DNA of 64,000 bases from Cryptomeria japonica (lineage: Eukaryota; Streptophyta; Pinopsida; Cupressales; Cupressaceae): assembly GCF_030272615.1 (NCBI RefSeq), contig NC_081406.1, positions 483,383,900 through 483,447,899 on the forward strand, written 5' to 3'. The notes under the pieces were generated by a model. It searched no databases, was not told where the DNA came from, and saw only the letters and a list, made by a program, of their open reading frames with translations. Of this stretch, positions 1 to 12,240 are shown piece by piece. Every line of letters begins with the position of its first letter. The first letter of the stretch is position 1. The position numbers and the translations under genes are program-made.

Positions 1-52
1 ACTGATTCATCCCCCCCTCTCAGTGTCTTTGTGATTGATAAAGTATCTAACA
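1..52 (+). repeat. 3' terminus of an LTR (element lies left of the window)
   Basis: The stretch has a C-run followed by CTCAGTGTC and ends in TCTAACA. This is the same ending as the E2 LTRs at 25537 and 48934. No primer-binding site follows. The next bases are Ty3 RT coding sequence, so this is the outer end of a 3' LTR whose element inserted into that Ty3 copy. Only the last 52 bases are visible. Confidence 0.75.
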
Positions 53-251
53 ATTTGTTTCAACATGAAATCCCTTTGGATCTTGATGAAAAGCCTCTAA
101 GGAAGAGGCAGAGACTACTAAATCCAATTATTAGACCAAAAATGCAAGAGGAGCTTATGAAGCTCAAAGATGGTGGGATTATCAAGCCAATTAGACCTTC
201 CACCTAGGTATCTAACTTGGTTCTTGTCAAAAAGAAGAATGGAGATATTGG
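53..251 (+). pseudogene. Ty3/gypsy reverse transcriptase N-terminal fragment
   Basis: The translation runs through DEKPLRKRQRLLNP, then a KDGGIIKPI block and VSNLVLVKKKNGDI. This is the N-terminal entry of a plant Ty3 RT, where the palm begins with a GII.P.....WVS.....KK pattern. The tryptophan before VSN has become a TAG stop. The reading is cut off by copia element F, whose LTR starts at 252. The pentamer attgg at 247-251 would be the left target-site duplication; its partner lies outside the window. This is the oldest layer visible here. Confidence 0.8.
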
Positions 252-1616
252 TGTTGGCAACAATGCAGTAAACTGAGAGGGGGGGGGTGAATTAGTCTGC
301 ACAAAGACTAAGTACAACTTAAACCACAAATTAGATCTGATAATTAATGATTAAAGTATGAAACAACATTGCATCAATAACACACATAAAACCAAAGTTT
401 TTGACGTGGAAAAACCAGTTCAGGGAAAAACCACAGCGGGAACCTACCCACAATGAGATAATACCCTATTATGAGTAAATGTAAATATTACAATGGGGAA
501 TGCACATGCATTTAGGCACACTACCTAGAGCTCACTACTCAAATAAGAAACCTAGAAAAGATATAACCTTTAGTAAAGTCTCCCTGCCTTATAGGAAGTC
601 TCATTGACTTACAAAAACATTTAGACAAAAATCCAAATTACATGAACTATGAAAATAGAATTTTTAGATGCCTGAGTATAGTTCTGATCATGCTCACTAT
701 CAAATCTTCTTTGCAACACACTTCTTCACACAACTTCGCACAACTTCCCTACTATTAAATGATTGATATAATATTCACACATAGCATACTATCTTTCGAT
801 GAATATTATATTAATTTATACAAGACATCAACCTATATTTCAAGGTTAGAAAAACCCTCAATGCAAATAAAAAAATAATAACCTCATATGCTACAACAAT
901 ACATGCAGACCAAACCAATGTCGGCTATAAGACATATTCTGGACCCAAATCAATACTGCAAATATGAAACACCTCCAAGAATTATGCCTTGATCATTTGC
1001 AACATGCTACAACCACCAAGAATGTCGCATAACATGATGAACATCAACAGATAAAGAAACTATTCAATAACACATAATAACCAATGTGGACCACCAATAT
1101 GCATAAAAAATGATCTAGAGATATTCAGAAGCAATGTGAATTGTACCACAACAACCACAATAACTCGGATGACTAGAATCATCATCATCTTTCTACTAGA
1201 CCTCAAGAACACTATGATAACTGACTATCAACCTGAAAGATTTTCTTGTGGATTTCCAAATCATGAACCAATCAAATTGAGGACACACATCAATGTCCAA
1301 AACACATCCCACACATTCACAACTAAAGATATAGCAATTCCAGAGCAATACAGAGCAAAAACCAGAATACCAAATAACACGAACAATTGAATAACATCCA
1401 TAATACCAGATCTCATAACTTGGTCCAAACATCATGTGGACCTCTGTAATGGGAATGAACCATCTACAAACAACCCTTTGAACTGCATTAGTTCATCTAC
1501 AACATACATGCTAAACCAACTTATCCAACCAAACTGCAACATTGGAATACACAGAAGAATATGTTGACATCAATGAGAACACATCATTCCAGCAATCTTC
1601 TCAGAAAAACCCGACA
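252..1616 (-). repeat. 3' LTR of element F
   Basis: It begins TGTTGG in plus orientation and ends CCGACA, probably a decayed CCAACA, directly against a polypurine tract (atatccccctttag read on plus). Near the left end is an AACTGAGAG-(G)n-TGAATTAG motif, the same U5 signature found in the E1 and E2 LTRs. The other LTR of F is not in the window, so the boundaries rest on one copy. Short open stretches inside are not convincing genes. Confidence 0.75.
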
Positions 1617-1940
1617 ATATCCCCCTTTAGTATTGATGGAAACATATGAATGCACAAAACAATCAATGCAAAGAAAGAAATCAACTCATAACAATCTCCC
1701 TCAAAATTACAAGGATCAATTCTTATCTCAAAAATGCATCAGGATTTTTCACATGCTTCTCTCCTCCTTTGACATCAATGACAAAGGCTCAGAAATCATA
1801 ATTTTCTCCCCCTTTGAATTATCTGAACCAATATTGAACACCAACACTGACTACCCCCTTGACTAGCAGCCTCACTCATCAATCCAGATCACAAGATATC
1901 TCTGTGAAGTTCACCGAACTGATGCGAATCCATGCATTTT
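1617..1940 (-). promoter_or_regulatory. 3' untranslated tail of F with repeated polypurine tracts
   Basis: The terminal tract, atatcccccttt on plus (1617-1628), abuts the LTR and would prime plus-strand DNA synthesis. A second ctccccctttg copy is at 1806-1816, close to a 'cctttgacatcaatgacaaagg'-type context around 1768-1790. No coding sequence is visible. The same duplicated arrangement recurs in E1, E2 and G. Confidence 0.65.
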
Positions 1941-2489
1941 AGTTCTCATCAGGAGGGGAAATCACCTCTAACTTCTCTCTGAGATACTCAAAATTATCTT
2001 TAGGAAAAGGATTCATAAAGATATCTCCAATCTATTCCTTTGTAGATACATACTCCAATATGGCTTCTTTCTCATTCACCTTCTCTCTCAAGAAATGAAA
2101 CTTGATTGATATATCCTCTGTTTTGGAATTCAACATTGGATTCTTTGAAATATTGATAGCACTTGAATTGTCACAGTATATAGCAATAATCTCATCATAA
2201 ATAACTCTTATGTCCTTCAACGTCTGCTTCATCCAAATTACCTGAGTATAATTGCTAGCACCAATAATGTATTCAGCCTCTGTAGGAGATAAGGAAATAG
2301 CATTCTGGTTCTTACTTTCCCAAGAGACCAACTTCTTACCCAAAAAGAATGAACCACCTGTAATACTCTCTTGGTCATCAGCATCACCTGCCCAATTAGT
2401 ATTTGTAAAAGAACTCAAGGTAAAATCATCATTTTTAAAATACCACAAACCAAAATCAACAACCCCTTTCAAATATTTAAATATCTTTT
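1941..2489 (-). pseudogene. Copia RNase H domain of element F
   Basis: The longest open part (2032-2472) reads from a WYFKNDDF start, through AGDADDQESITGGSFFLG and SWESKNQNAISLSPTEAEYI, to IYCDNSSAINISKNP. This is the classical Ty1/copia RNase HI, with the D, E and D positions recognisable (WAGDADD, TEAEY, YCDN). It degrades the RNA strand of the RNA-DNA hybrid during reverse transcription. Beyond a stop at 2032 the C-terminal tail (NPFPKDNFEYLREKL-like) continues to about 1941. It is inactivated by stops. It is homologous to the RNase H of G at 57770-58090. Confidence 0.85.
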
Positions 2490-3799
2490 TCTATAGTAGT
2501 AATAGGAGATTCCTTAGGATGATCTTGAAATCAAGCAACATGACACACAACATTCATTATATAAGGTCTAGTTTAAGTCAAATACAACAAACCACCAATC
2601 ATATATCTATATCTGGTCTGATTACCTTTCTGTGAATCATCATCTTTTGTCATCTTACATCCGGTCACCATAGGTGTACCAACAGTTTTAGAGTCCTCAA
2701 AACCAAATTTCTTTAATAGTTCCTTCACATACTTAGACTAAGATATGAAAATACCTTTATCCAAATGAGTAATTTGCAATCCCAGAAAGAATTTCATTTC
2801 ACCAATCATAGACATTTCAAATGCATTTTGCATCTCCTTAGAAAATTTCTTACATAGGCAATCATTTCCTCCAAAGATAATTTCATCAACAAAAACTTCA
2901 ACAATCAAAATGTTACTCTGATCAATCTTAAAATAAAAATTATTGTCAGCAGTACCTTTATTGAATCCAAGCTTCACTAAATACTTATCCAATTTGGCAT
3001 GCCCAACTCTAGAGGCTTGCTTCGATCCATACAATGCTTTCTTCAACCGAAAAACCATGTCTTTTTCATTTGTTAGTTGAAATCCATCTGGTTGCTCAAT
3101 GTAGACTTCTTCCAATTCAACATTAAGAAAGGCCAATTAGACATCCATCTAATGAACCTTAAAATCTTTGTGAGCAACATAGGCAAGACATAATCTAACA
3201 ACTTCAATTGTAGCTACCAAAGAAAAAGTCTCCTCATAATCAATTCTCTGTGAATAACCTTGACAAACAAGTCTAGCTTTATTCCAAACAACTTCACCCT
3301 GTTCATTCAACATATTCCAGAATACCCATTTAGTTCCAATTACATTTTTATCCTTAGGTATAGGAACAACAATCCATTTATTATTTTTCTCAATCCGATT
3401 TAATTCTTTTTCCATAGCTTTAATCCAATTTTCATCTTTACATGCTTCATCAACATTATTAGGTTCAATCTTAGAAATCAAACAAATTTCTTCAGCAAGT
3501 CTTCTTCTAGTCATCACACCTTTATTCTTATTACCAATAATCTGATTTTCTAAATGATTCAACCTTACATAGCTCAGAGTTTTAGGATTTTCTTGAATTT
3601 CAAGTTCTTGAACTCTTTCTTTTGCACTAGCATCTGCACCTTCATTATAAAGCTTTTCCGGAGCAATTTGAACTTGACTTAGGGTCTGCACTTGCCTTCC
3701 TTTATCTGAACTGGCATCTTGATCATTAGAATCATATTCATAAGATATAATATGTCTTATATTACCTTCATCAACTTTTACATTAGCACTTTCATCCAT
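2490..3799 (-). pseudogene. Copia reverse transcriptase of element F
   Basis: Read on minus: an acidic linker, then [37 protein letters not shown] and the KKALYGSKQASR block typical of Ty1/copia RT. After those come the catalytic motif and KFFLGLQITHL. The catalytic FVDD box reads FVDE (about 2882-2895), so the second aspartate is lost. Frame and stop changes at about 3140 and 2740 split the domain. The N-terminal portion is 216 residues and the palm portion 132. It would have copied element RNA into cDNA in virus-like particles; this copy cannot be functional. Confidence 0.87.
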
Positions 3800-4657
3800 C
3801 TTTCACAATCTTTTATTATAACACTGGTAGGCCTTACTTTTAGTAAAATAACCAAGAAAGATTCTTTCATCACATCTAGCATCAAACTTTCCAAGATCGT
3901 CATCTCTTTTGATATAGCATTTACTACAAAAAAATTGAAATATCTAACAGTAGGAGCATGAACAAACCATATCTCATAAGGAGTCTTACCAGTATCACCT
4001 TTGACATTTACCCATTTAAGAGTGTATACTACAACAATCACAACTTCTCTCCAAAACACATGTGAAACATTTCCTTCAATCATCATGGTTCTAGAAACTT
4101 CTTGAACTGTTCTATTATTTCTTTCCACAACACCATTCTGTTGTGGTGTCCTAGGAGAAGATAACTATCTTTGAACTCCATGCTCTTCACAATATGCATT
4201 AAACTCATCGAAAGTGAATTCTCTACCTCTATTAGATCGCAGACACTTCAACTTCAATCTAGTCTTAGTTTCAACTCTAGCCTTGAAAATCTTGAACTTC
4301 TCCAATGCTTTAGACTTCTCCCTTAAGAAGGCAACCCACATAATCCTTGAATAATAATCAGTCAACAACATGAAATACCTATCACCCTACAAGCTTCTCA
4401 CTCTAGAAGGACCACACAGATCAATATGCACAAGATCCAACAATCCATTAGAATTAGATATTTTCTCTTATAACTCTTGTTTGCTTCCCTAATTGACATT
4501 CTTTACATATCAGATTAGAAGAATTTATTGACTACGATAGATCTCTCACTTCTTGAGTAGAACTTATCTTAACCATGCAATCAAAATTTACATGACACAC
4601 CCTTTTATGCCTGTATCAACTTAAGTTTCACCTTAGAGAAATTACCTTCATGATTTA
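3800..4657 (-). pseudogene. Copia integrase and GAG-pre-integrase fragment of element F
   Basis: Minus-strand reading gives the end of a pre-integrase zinc region (CKECQLG-type), a LLTDYYSRIMWVAFL core, LRSNRGREFTFDEFNAYC, then MERNNRTVQEVSRTM and FWREV. The second catalytic aspartate region normally reads SDNGGEF and here reads SNRGREF, so a key residue is altered. The glutamate region (AERRNRT in relatives) is also broken. The domain is truncated at 4657 by the gypsy2 insertion. Its counterpart in G is at 55560-56390. Confidence 0.82.
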
Positions 4658-5868
4658 TGTCTCATTGTGCCCTAACCCCATTGTTCTTGGTTGCGGATCA
4701 TTTTCCTCTCAGATAAGCACTTGTAGCTTCCAAGATGGCAAGTGTGGAATGGACTGATAGATGATATGATATGCAAAAGATAATTCTATGAAAATGATTT
4801 ATACTAAATTGCTCAAAAACTCTAAAAATGCTTAAACAAATGAACTTAAGACTCCTAGTTACTAGAAGATTAGCTTTTAGTTCTAAAGGTGGCTTAGGAG
4901 ACCTCTATTTATAGTTTTTTGAGTGCATAATCTTAGGTGGCAGAGATCAACGGTCCTGATTAAATCATGCAATTTGAATGGTTATGAGAAAGAGGTTGAG
5001 GTGTGAGAGATAAAGGTGGAGGATGTTCCTCCTAAACCTATAGAATGGAGGAAAAGGTGGAAGGAGAATCCAAGTGTCAGAAGGCTCACCTTGATTGAGG
5101 AGAAGACTTGAGAGAGTCTAGGATAGTTGGAGAAGATTTAGGGATAAGAGGACAAGTGGACTCAACTTACTCTAAAGATTTAGGAAGGTTGGAGAAAATA
5201 TATGGAAGTTGAGAAATGTGTGTACATGCACATTATTTGAAGAATGAGTTTGAAGTTGAAGATAATGATGTATATCAATATTTTTAGCCACATGATTGAT
5301 GAGCTAGCAAAGAAGAAGATGATGTGGAGATGAGGTGAATTGAAAAAGGAAAATTAAATAATTAAGACATTATTTAATTGATGAGACTATAGAATTGTGG
5401 AAGGGAGTTAATTAAATATTAAATATATAATTAATCGGTTAGAAGAAAGGGAGATAATGAATGAATTAATTAAATGTTTCAATTAAATTAATTAATAGAA
5501 GAATATCAAATGAATTAAATAAATAAATCTTTTCAAATTAACTATTTAATAGAAGAATAATCATTAAATAAATATTAAATATTTATTTAATTGCTCATAG
5601 CCAATTTTATGTGTATACATTTTTCCCCTCTTTGAAATGATGTTGAGATGTAACATTGTTTCAAAGCTTAAATCAAGTCTCGATAATGCCTCTGACAAAG
5701 ATGAAAATCCTGATTGTGTGCCCCCTCTGGAGATTGATCATGAAATTGTTTGAAAATTTGATTGAGCGATTAATCTCATGATAATTATTTTAAATTTCTA
5801 CTACTTTGGTTTATGAAAATGTCCGCTCTTTGATTACTTTGATATTCTTCTTGATTTGATGATTGATA
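4658..5868 (-). repeat. gypsy2 3' LTR, outer portion
   Basis: It begins TGTCTCATTGTGCCC immediately after interrupted copia coding sequence. No coding potential is visible. It is AT-rich, with runs of aattaattaaat-like sequence at 5340-5600. The same sequence style (gattgacctcatgat phrases) resumes at 19527 after E1. Assignment to gypsy2 is an inference from position, since no second LTR is available for comparison. Confidence 0.6.
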
Positions 5869-6071
5869 TGTTGGAATCCAAGAAAACTGAGAGGGGAGAA
5901 TCAATGTTCTACCGGTAATGACAATTTTGAGCTTATTGATTATTAACTGTTTAACAGTAAATAAAATTAAAATGCATACACCAAATAATACATAAAGAGG
6001 CAACACCATAACAACAATATTTATAAGTGGAAAACCCTGTAAAGGAAAAAACCACGATGGGGCTGATACCC

Positions 6072-6073
<2 letters not shown>

Positions 6074-6107
<34 letters not shown>
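6074..6107. repeat. (TA)n microsatellite in the E1 3' LTR
   Basis: About 34 bp of alternating TA. The corresponding position in the 5' LTR (about 18755) has only 'caatatctatatacttg'. The expansion therefore arose after insertion and accounts for much of the length difference between the LTRs. Confidence 0.9.
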
Positions 6108-6108
<1 letters not shown>

Positions 6109-6764
6109 TTGATCAAGGTATACAAATATTACATGTAGGGGATTGCACAAGCAATCAGGCCAACTGCCTAGAGCTCACTACTCAAACACATAATGGGAAG
6201 TCTCATTGACTTACAAAACATTACAAATTAATGACAATGTAGAATGAATTTATAAGATGCATCTGACCATGATAGATAAGTTCCAGTTTATGCTCTAATA
6301 ATGCTCACTATGTACCAGTTTGTTCATGCTTTGTTCTTCCCTATTCTGCTTCCGATTATGCTATGCACGTGAAAATGCACACAGACGCTTCTAATCACTG
6401 AACAAAAATGCATACCAAAAATCACTGAATAATTCATAACCAAAACATTGCATTTCACAACTTCGTTGATCTATCGCTGAAAGGATCTCCTTAAATATCC
6501 TTCTATCTTCCACCATGTCAGCTTCAATGAAAAGCATAAACCTATCGTTTGCCAAATCATAATTAGTCTCAAACATAATCCCAATGATCATGTCAGCCTT
6601 CACACATTACCATAAAATCCATGAAATAAATGATCAAGGCCTTAAGATCTCCTAGTTGGGTCCTATCCATTATCGGGTTCCAAATGCACGTTACTAGGAT
6701 CAGTTATTGGGATTATGACTTAGCCAATTGTGAATCAAAGTGAATGTCGGTTAACCCAAACAAG

Positions 6765-7842
6765 TCCCAGTATGGGTAAAGCTACTAGGTTTGCCTCTTG
6801 AATATTGGGCAGAAAGCATCTTCTCAGGAATTGCAAGCTCCTTTGGTGAACTCCTCTCTATAGACCCAGTCACATATTCAAAAAGGAGACTCAATCATGC
6901 TAGGTTTTGTGTAGGGATAGCCCATGATGCAGATATGCTGGAACAAATAGATCTAGTGTCAAAATGGGGAACATGGAAACAACAAATTGATTATGAATCT
7001 ATCCCCTTTGCCTGCTTCCATTGTAAAAAAGAAGGTCACTGGGCAAAATCCCGTCCAATCAAGCTGAAAGTAGAGTTCAAGCAGTCTAAACCCCAGATTG
7101 AAAATCAAAAGGCTCCAAAAAAAATGGTATGGCAAGTTAAAAAATTAGAGAATAAGGAAGCAGACTATAATCACTTTGATCCATTGGGGGAGAATAAGGA
7201 AGTGTCCTCAACTTCTGTATCCAGCCCCTCAACCTAGGAAGTATTGAGAAATGAGTCAACCAAAGTCAACACCTTTGTTACAACTTGAATAGAGGAACTG
7301 AAAGAACAGACTGAATCTTCAATCGACATAGCTAAAGTGGTAGCTGACACTTATGTGGAAAAGGAATTGCAAGAGAAAGATGACCAACCTGAGGAAGGGG
7401 AGATCCCTGGCTCCCAAGAAGAAAAGACTAACTCTTCACTGCTCATGACAGGTTCTGAAATGCAAGAAGCCCAAAAATGTGCAGTACTGGGTATGAACCT
7501 TTTGGACTCAGACCAGAACTCAAAGAAAACAAATAATGATTCAAATGCTTCCAGAATCCCTAATTGGGGTAATGAAGATGAAATTTCCATAATCCTCAGT
7601 AACCAGGAAGAGGCTCTTGAGAAAGATGCTAAGTAGAAAATACCAAAATACAAGAACAAGAAAGGAACCACTCCCTCATCTTCTCATCTAAGAAATCCAA
7701 TAGAATAGCTCAAGTTGATTCTGGGTATATCTCCTCTTCCCCAGGTCGACCCTCTAACCATAAAGTTAGAGACAAGGAGGCCAGTAAGAACATTGCAGAT
7801 GGGACCCAGAAGACTCTTAAGGAGCTACAAATTGGTAAGTAA
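6765..7842 (+). pseudogene. LINE ORF1: DUF4283 C-terminus, CCHC knuckle, acidic tail
   Basis: It opens in the middle of the plant LINE gag-like domain (PVWVKLLGLPLEYWAES), continues to ARFCVGIAHDAD, and has a zinc knuckle CFHCKKEGHWAKS that lacks its final Cys (Ser instead). A lysine-rich then acidic, low-complexity region follows. It runs in one frame with TAG and TGA stops near 7216 and 7268 to 7636, then shifts frame to a TAA at 7840-7842, two bases before the ORF2 ATG. In related LINEs the product binds element RNA. The N-terminal half of the DUF4283 domain is missing because the insertion is 5'-truncated. Confidence 0.85.
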
Positions 7843-7844
7843 CT

Positions 7845-10800
7845 ATGAAGATTATCTCTTAGAATATTAGGGGACTTAATAATCCTCATAAACATGACAT
7901 CATTAGGAATATGATAAGGGATAGTAAACCTGATGTTATTCTAATTCAAGAAACCAAAATGAGTAGAGAAAAAGTTGAATCTTTGAAGTCTTTCAAAAAA
8001 TGGTAATGTTAGTGGTGGTAGTTCGGAAGGTGCTTCGGGAGGCATATCTACTATCTAGAGCCTTAATACTATCAAAGACCATGTTCTTATTCAGGAAAAT
8101 AATTTCTCTTACATTAAATTTGAGCATTTAAAAGATGGTACTTCATGGGTTCTCACTAACATTTATGCTCCCAATACTTTGAAAGCTAGAAATTCCTTCT
8201 GGAAAAAACTCATAGAATCTAGGGACAACTTCAAAAATCTTAGTTGGCTGGTCATGTGAGACTTCAATACTCCTTTGAGAGAGGATGAAAAATTTGGAGG
8301 AAGCACATCTCAGCTGGAAAGTAGGCTGGCCCTTATGGACTTTATAAATACTTAGGCTCTCAATGATGTGGAAATACAAGGATGCAATTACAGTTGGAAT
8401 AATAGGAGAACTGGTAATGATCTTATCCAAGTTCGTCTTGACATGACTCTCATCTCTGATGACTGGTATAGTCATTATTTATGTTCTCTATCAGTCCACA
8501 TTTGAGTTGGGTTAGATCATCTTCCTATCACATTCATTGTCGACTCTATTAATAGAAGGAGAGACTTCCCCTTTAGATTTGAAAAAATGTGGACCCTTCA
8601 CCCAGATATCAAAAGTAATATTCAGAAATGGTGGAGTATCCAAGTTGAGGGAACTGCTATGTAAAGAGTTGTTAAGAAGCTTAAAAGTGTAAAGGATAAC
8701 ATAAGACTCTGGAATAAATCCAACTTTGGGAATATCTTTGAGGCTAAAGGTAAAGTCCAGGAAGACCTAAAAAAAATACAGACCCAAATTCAGAAGGATG
8801 GTTTCAGTACTGTGTCCATTGCTGATGAAAATGAGACTCTTAAAAAATACCACAAAATCATTGCTAAAGAGGAAACTTTCTAGAAATAGAGATCAAGATG
8901 AATTTGGCTTAAGAAAGAAGATATAAATACAAGATTATTTCATATGTCGACGATCAAGCATAAAGCGGCTAATAGGATAACCAAACTAATTGTGGATAAT
9001 GGGGAGTTGGTCAAGGAGGAAGAAATAAGGAATGGAGCTAAAAGGTGTTTCTCATAACTGCTCAAGAGGGATCAAAAATTGGATGCTGAAGCTCAAACTT
9101 CTTTCCTTCATAACATCCCCTGTCTCATTGATGAACAGATGAACATCTCCCTCTCTTCCATTTCTTCGATCTTGGAAATCAAAAATGCTATTTTTTATTC
9201 TGATGGTAACAAAGCGCCTGGCCCAGATGGTTTCCTCGTGTTCTTTTTCCAAGATTTCTGGGACATTGTCGGGAAAAATGTCTCCAATGGGGTCAAGGAA
9301 TTTTTTGGGGCTAGAAATTTTTTGAAAGAAATCAATGGTACTTTCATTGCTCTCATCCCCAAACCCCAAGGTGCAGACTCTATGGACAAGTTTAGACCAA
9401 TCAGTTTATGCAATTCATTTTATAAGATTATCTCCAAGGTTCTTACTACAAGAATTCTCTTTGTCCTTCCTACTTTGATTGATCACTAGCAAAATGTTTT
9501 TTTCCCTGGAAGACAAATTCTTGACTCTATTATAACTATCCATGAGAACATTCATTCTCTTGTTAGAGCTAAGAAGCAGGGTCTCATCCTCAAGCTTGAT
9601 CTCTCCAAGGCTTATGACCGGGTTGACTAGCCTTTTCTTGTGAAGGTTCTTATGGCTTATGGTTTTTCCTCTAGAGTTATCGACCTCTTCAACAAACTTA
9701 TCACCTCAGCCTATTTTTTTGTTCTTTTCAATGGTTCCCCTTCCCTTTTTTTCCAAGTTTCTAGAGGACTAAGGCAAGGGGATCCCATTTCCCCCATCCT
9801 CTTCATCATTATGGCAGAATGTTTTGGAAGGTCCATGGAAAATATGGTTATGCAAGGCTCCTTTAAGGGACTTCAACCTTCTTTTGCTAACCTTATTTTC
9901 TCCCACCAACAGTTTGTGGATGATACTATTATCATGGGGGAATCTAGTACCTCTGAAGCTAAAATCCTGAAGAGTACTCTTTGTAAGTTTTCCTCAGCTT
10001 CTGGTGAGCTTATTAATTGGGTCAAAAGCGAAGTTTTTTTCATCAATACTCTTGAGAGAAGACAACAAAGAATCAATAGAATCCTAGAATGTAGGATTGT
10101 TAATCTTCCTGTGACCTATCTTGGCCTCCCCATGGCCATTGCACCTCCTGATCCTTTTTAGAGCTCACTAGTGGATAAATTTCATAAAAAACTAGCTGGT
10201 TGGAAAGGAACCCTTTTAAATCAGGCTGGAAAGCTTCAAATTCTAAAAGCTTCTCTTCAAAGTATACCGATTTATGCCCTAGGTCTTTTCAGAATTCTAG
10301 TTAAGTATGCTGACACAATTGAGAAAATTCAAAGAAAATTCCTATGGTAGGGGATTGAGGACAAGAAAAGAATGTCTCTGGTGGCCTGGGATCAGGTTTG
10401 TAGACCAAAAAATAAAGGTGATCTGGGCCTAAGAAGAATCCAAACCTTAAATGAAGCTCTCCTATCCAAACAGGTCTAGAGAATGTTCCATTCAGACATT
10501 GAATGGTGTAAAATCTGACGAAGTAAGTACTCTCTTCTGTCCTCCTCTCTTTCTTCTTTTATCAATTCAGAAATCAGTATTAATGGGTCCCATATATCGA
10601 ATCATGCCTCTAAGTGCAAAGAAAGCATTGCTAAAGGAGTGATTTGGAAAGTAGGAAATGGCAGGAAAGTTAAATTCTGGGAAGACCCCTGGCTTTTTTA
10701 TAAACCTTTGACTGAAATCCCTGAATGGGCCCCTCATGCTCCCTCCTGTATTAGAATTTTTGGCCCTTTAGTTGTAGAGTATTGGTTTGGTAATAAATGG

Positions 10801-11995
10801 AAGAACATTGAAAGTATCCATCCTAGCCTTACTAAGCTCAAGACCCATTTGTCTTCGATCTGGTTGAATAAAGAGGAAGACTCCCTTATTTGGAAACATG
10901 AACGCAAAGGTATTATAATTGTTTCTTCAATGTATGGTGTCCTTTCCTCCACCCCTCCTGTTAATCCTTTCTGGTTTAAAGCCTGGATTAAGGGTCTGAC
11001 CCCCAAAATCAACTTTTTCTATTGGACCATCCTTCAAAATAAGATCTTGACCATAGACAACCTCAAGGGCAGAGGTTTTGCCTTCCCTAATAGATGTGCA
11101 TTGTGTCTTTAGGAGGAAGAGTCTGTGGACCACTTGGCCATCCACTATTCCTATTCTACCTCAATCTGGGAAAGATTTCTTAAAAGTTGTAGTATCGATT
11201 GGGTGTTTCCTAACACTATCAGTGATCTGTTCTCCTCTTGGAATTTTCATTGGACTAACTCCTTTTTGAGATCTCTGTGGCAGCTATCACTTCCTCACAT
11301 CCTGTGGGGATTATGGAAAGAAAGAAATAATCGTATCTTCAGGGACATATCCCTCAATCATGATATTATGTTCCAAAAAATACAATGGGCAATTGTGGAG
11401 AATATTGGTATCATTGAGGGTCCCTATTTCTCGACCAACCCCCTGGAATCCAACATTTTAAGCTCCTAGAATTTTAAGATTGTTGGCAGTTCTGACCCTA
11501 ATCAAAATAAAAGACTTGAAACTAGGTGGCAAACCCCCCCATGGCTAGTTCAAAAACAATTTTGATAGTGCTGTAAAAGGTAACCTGGGCCTTGTGGGTT
11601 GTGGAGCTATTCTTAGAGATGATAAAGGTATTTGCAAGGAAATGGTTGTTGTTCCAATAGGGAGCCAAACAAACCATAAAGAAGAAGAAATGGAAGCTCT
11701 CCAAGGTATTCTCCTTGCTAAAAAATGGAATTGCCCCTACATATGGATTGAAGGAGATTCAAACAATATCATCAAATGTCTCAAGGGGACCTCTAAGCCC
11801 TCATGGTCTATCAACAATATCATAAAAGCTGCTAGAGACCTTATCAACACTTTTGAAAAAAGTTACATATCACATATCTACCGTGAAGCCAATGGGTCTG
11901 CTGACTGGGCAGCCAATGCGGTGGTTAAAAAAGATGAAATGATTATGTGGACGGGAGAACAAGGACTCCTTGAGGATGTCAGACATCATTTTTAA
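7845..11995 (+). pseudogene. LINE ORF2: endonuclease, reverse transcriptase, zf-RVT, RNase H
   Basis: It starts MKIIS*NIRGLNNPHK, the canonical plant L1 opening with Trp changed to TAG. The APE-type endonuclease (VILIQETKM; a decayed GDFN as M*DFN; DHLPI) spans about 7845-8530. RT spans about 9180-10340: NKAPGPDGF, FRPISLCN, LDLSKAYDRVD, RGLRQGDPISP and an intact FVDD box near 9913. A zinc-binding zf-RVT region lies about 10985-11160. An RVT_3 RNase H lies 11550-11990, with Asp, Glu (EEEMEAL), Asp (EGDSNN) and Asp (SADWAA) all recognisable. Roughly twenty stops, mostly TAG, and several frameshifts inactivate it. It would nick DNA and prime reverse transcription at the target. Confidence 0.92.
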
Positions 11996-12240
11996 GGACT
12001 GATATAGAAGCACTCCAAAGATTTTTGATGGACATAATAATAATGAAAAGGACTAAATGGAGTACTTTGAATTATTATAATAATGTTAGCCTCATTTATT
12101 ATAATAATTATTCTATCACTTCCCATGCTTTCTGGGTTAAATTGATAGTTCTGATAAGCTTTCTGGCTAAAACTCTCTACAAGTTTCAAAATTTGGCTCT
12201 GAACAGCAAAAATATGGGCAGAAACAGATGGTGATACGAA

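Larger units (their letters stand above)
252..4657 (-). mobile_element. Copia element F (Sirevirus-like), left part only
   Basis: This is a Ty1/copia LTR retrotransposon on the minus strand. It contains the 3' LTR (252-1616), a polypurine tract, and pol in the order integrase, RT, RNase H, reading from 4657 down to about 1941. Pre-integrase coding sequence stops abruptly at 4657, where Ty3 element gypsy2 begins with TGTCTCATTG. Protease, gag and the 5' LTR should therefore lie beyond the right edge of the window. Proteins are closely similar to those of element G. Many stops make it inactive. Confidence 0.85.

Noticed and set aside
1136-1866. Several open frames of 60-100 codons on both strands
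   Set aside because: They lie in the F LTR and tail and have low-complexity translation; no matching structure in related elements.
5260-5600. Possible scaffold attachment or origin-like AT-rich element
   Set aside because: AT-richness alone is weak evidence; it is part of an old LTR.
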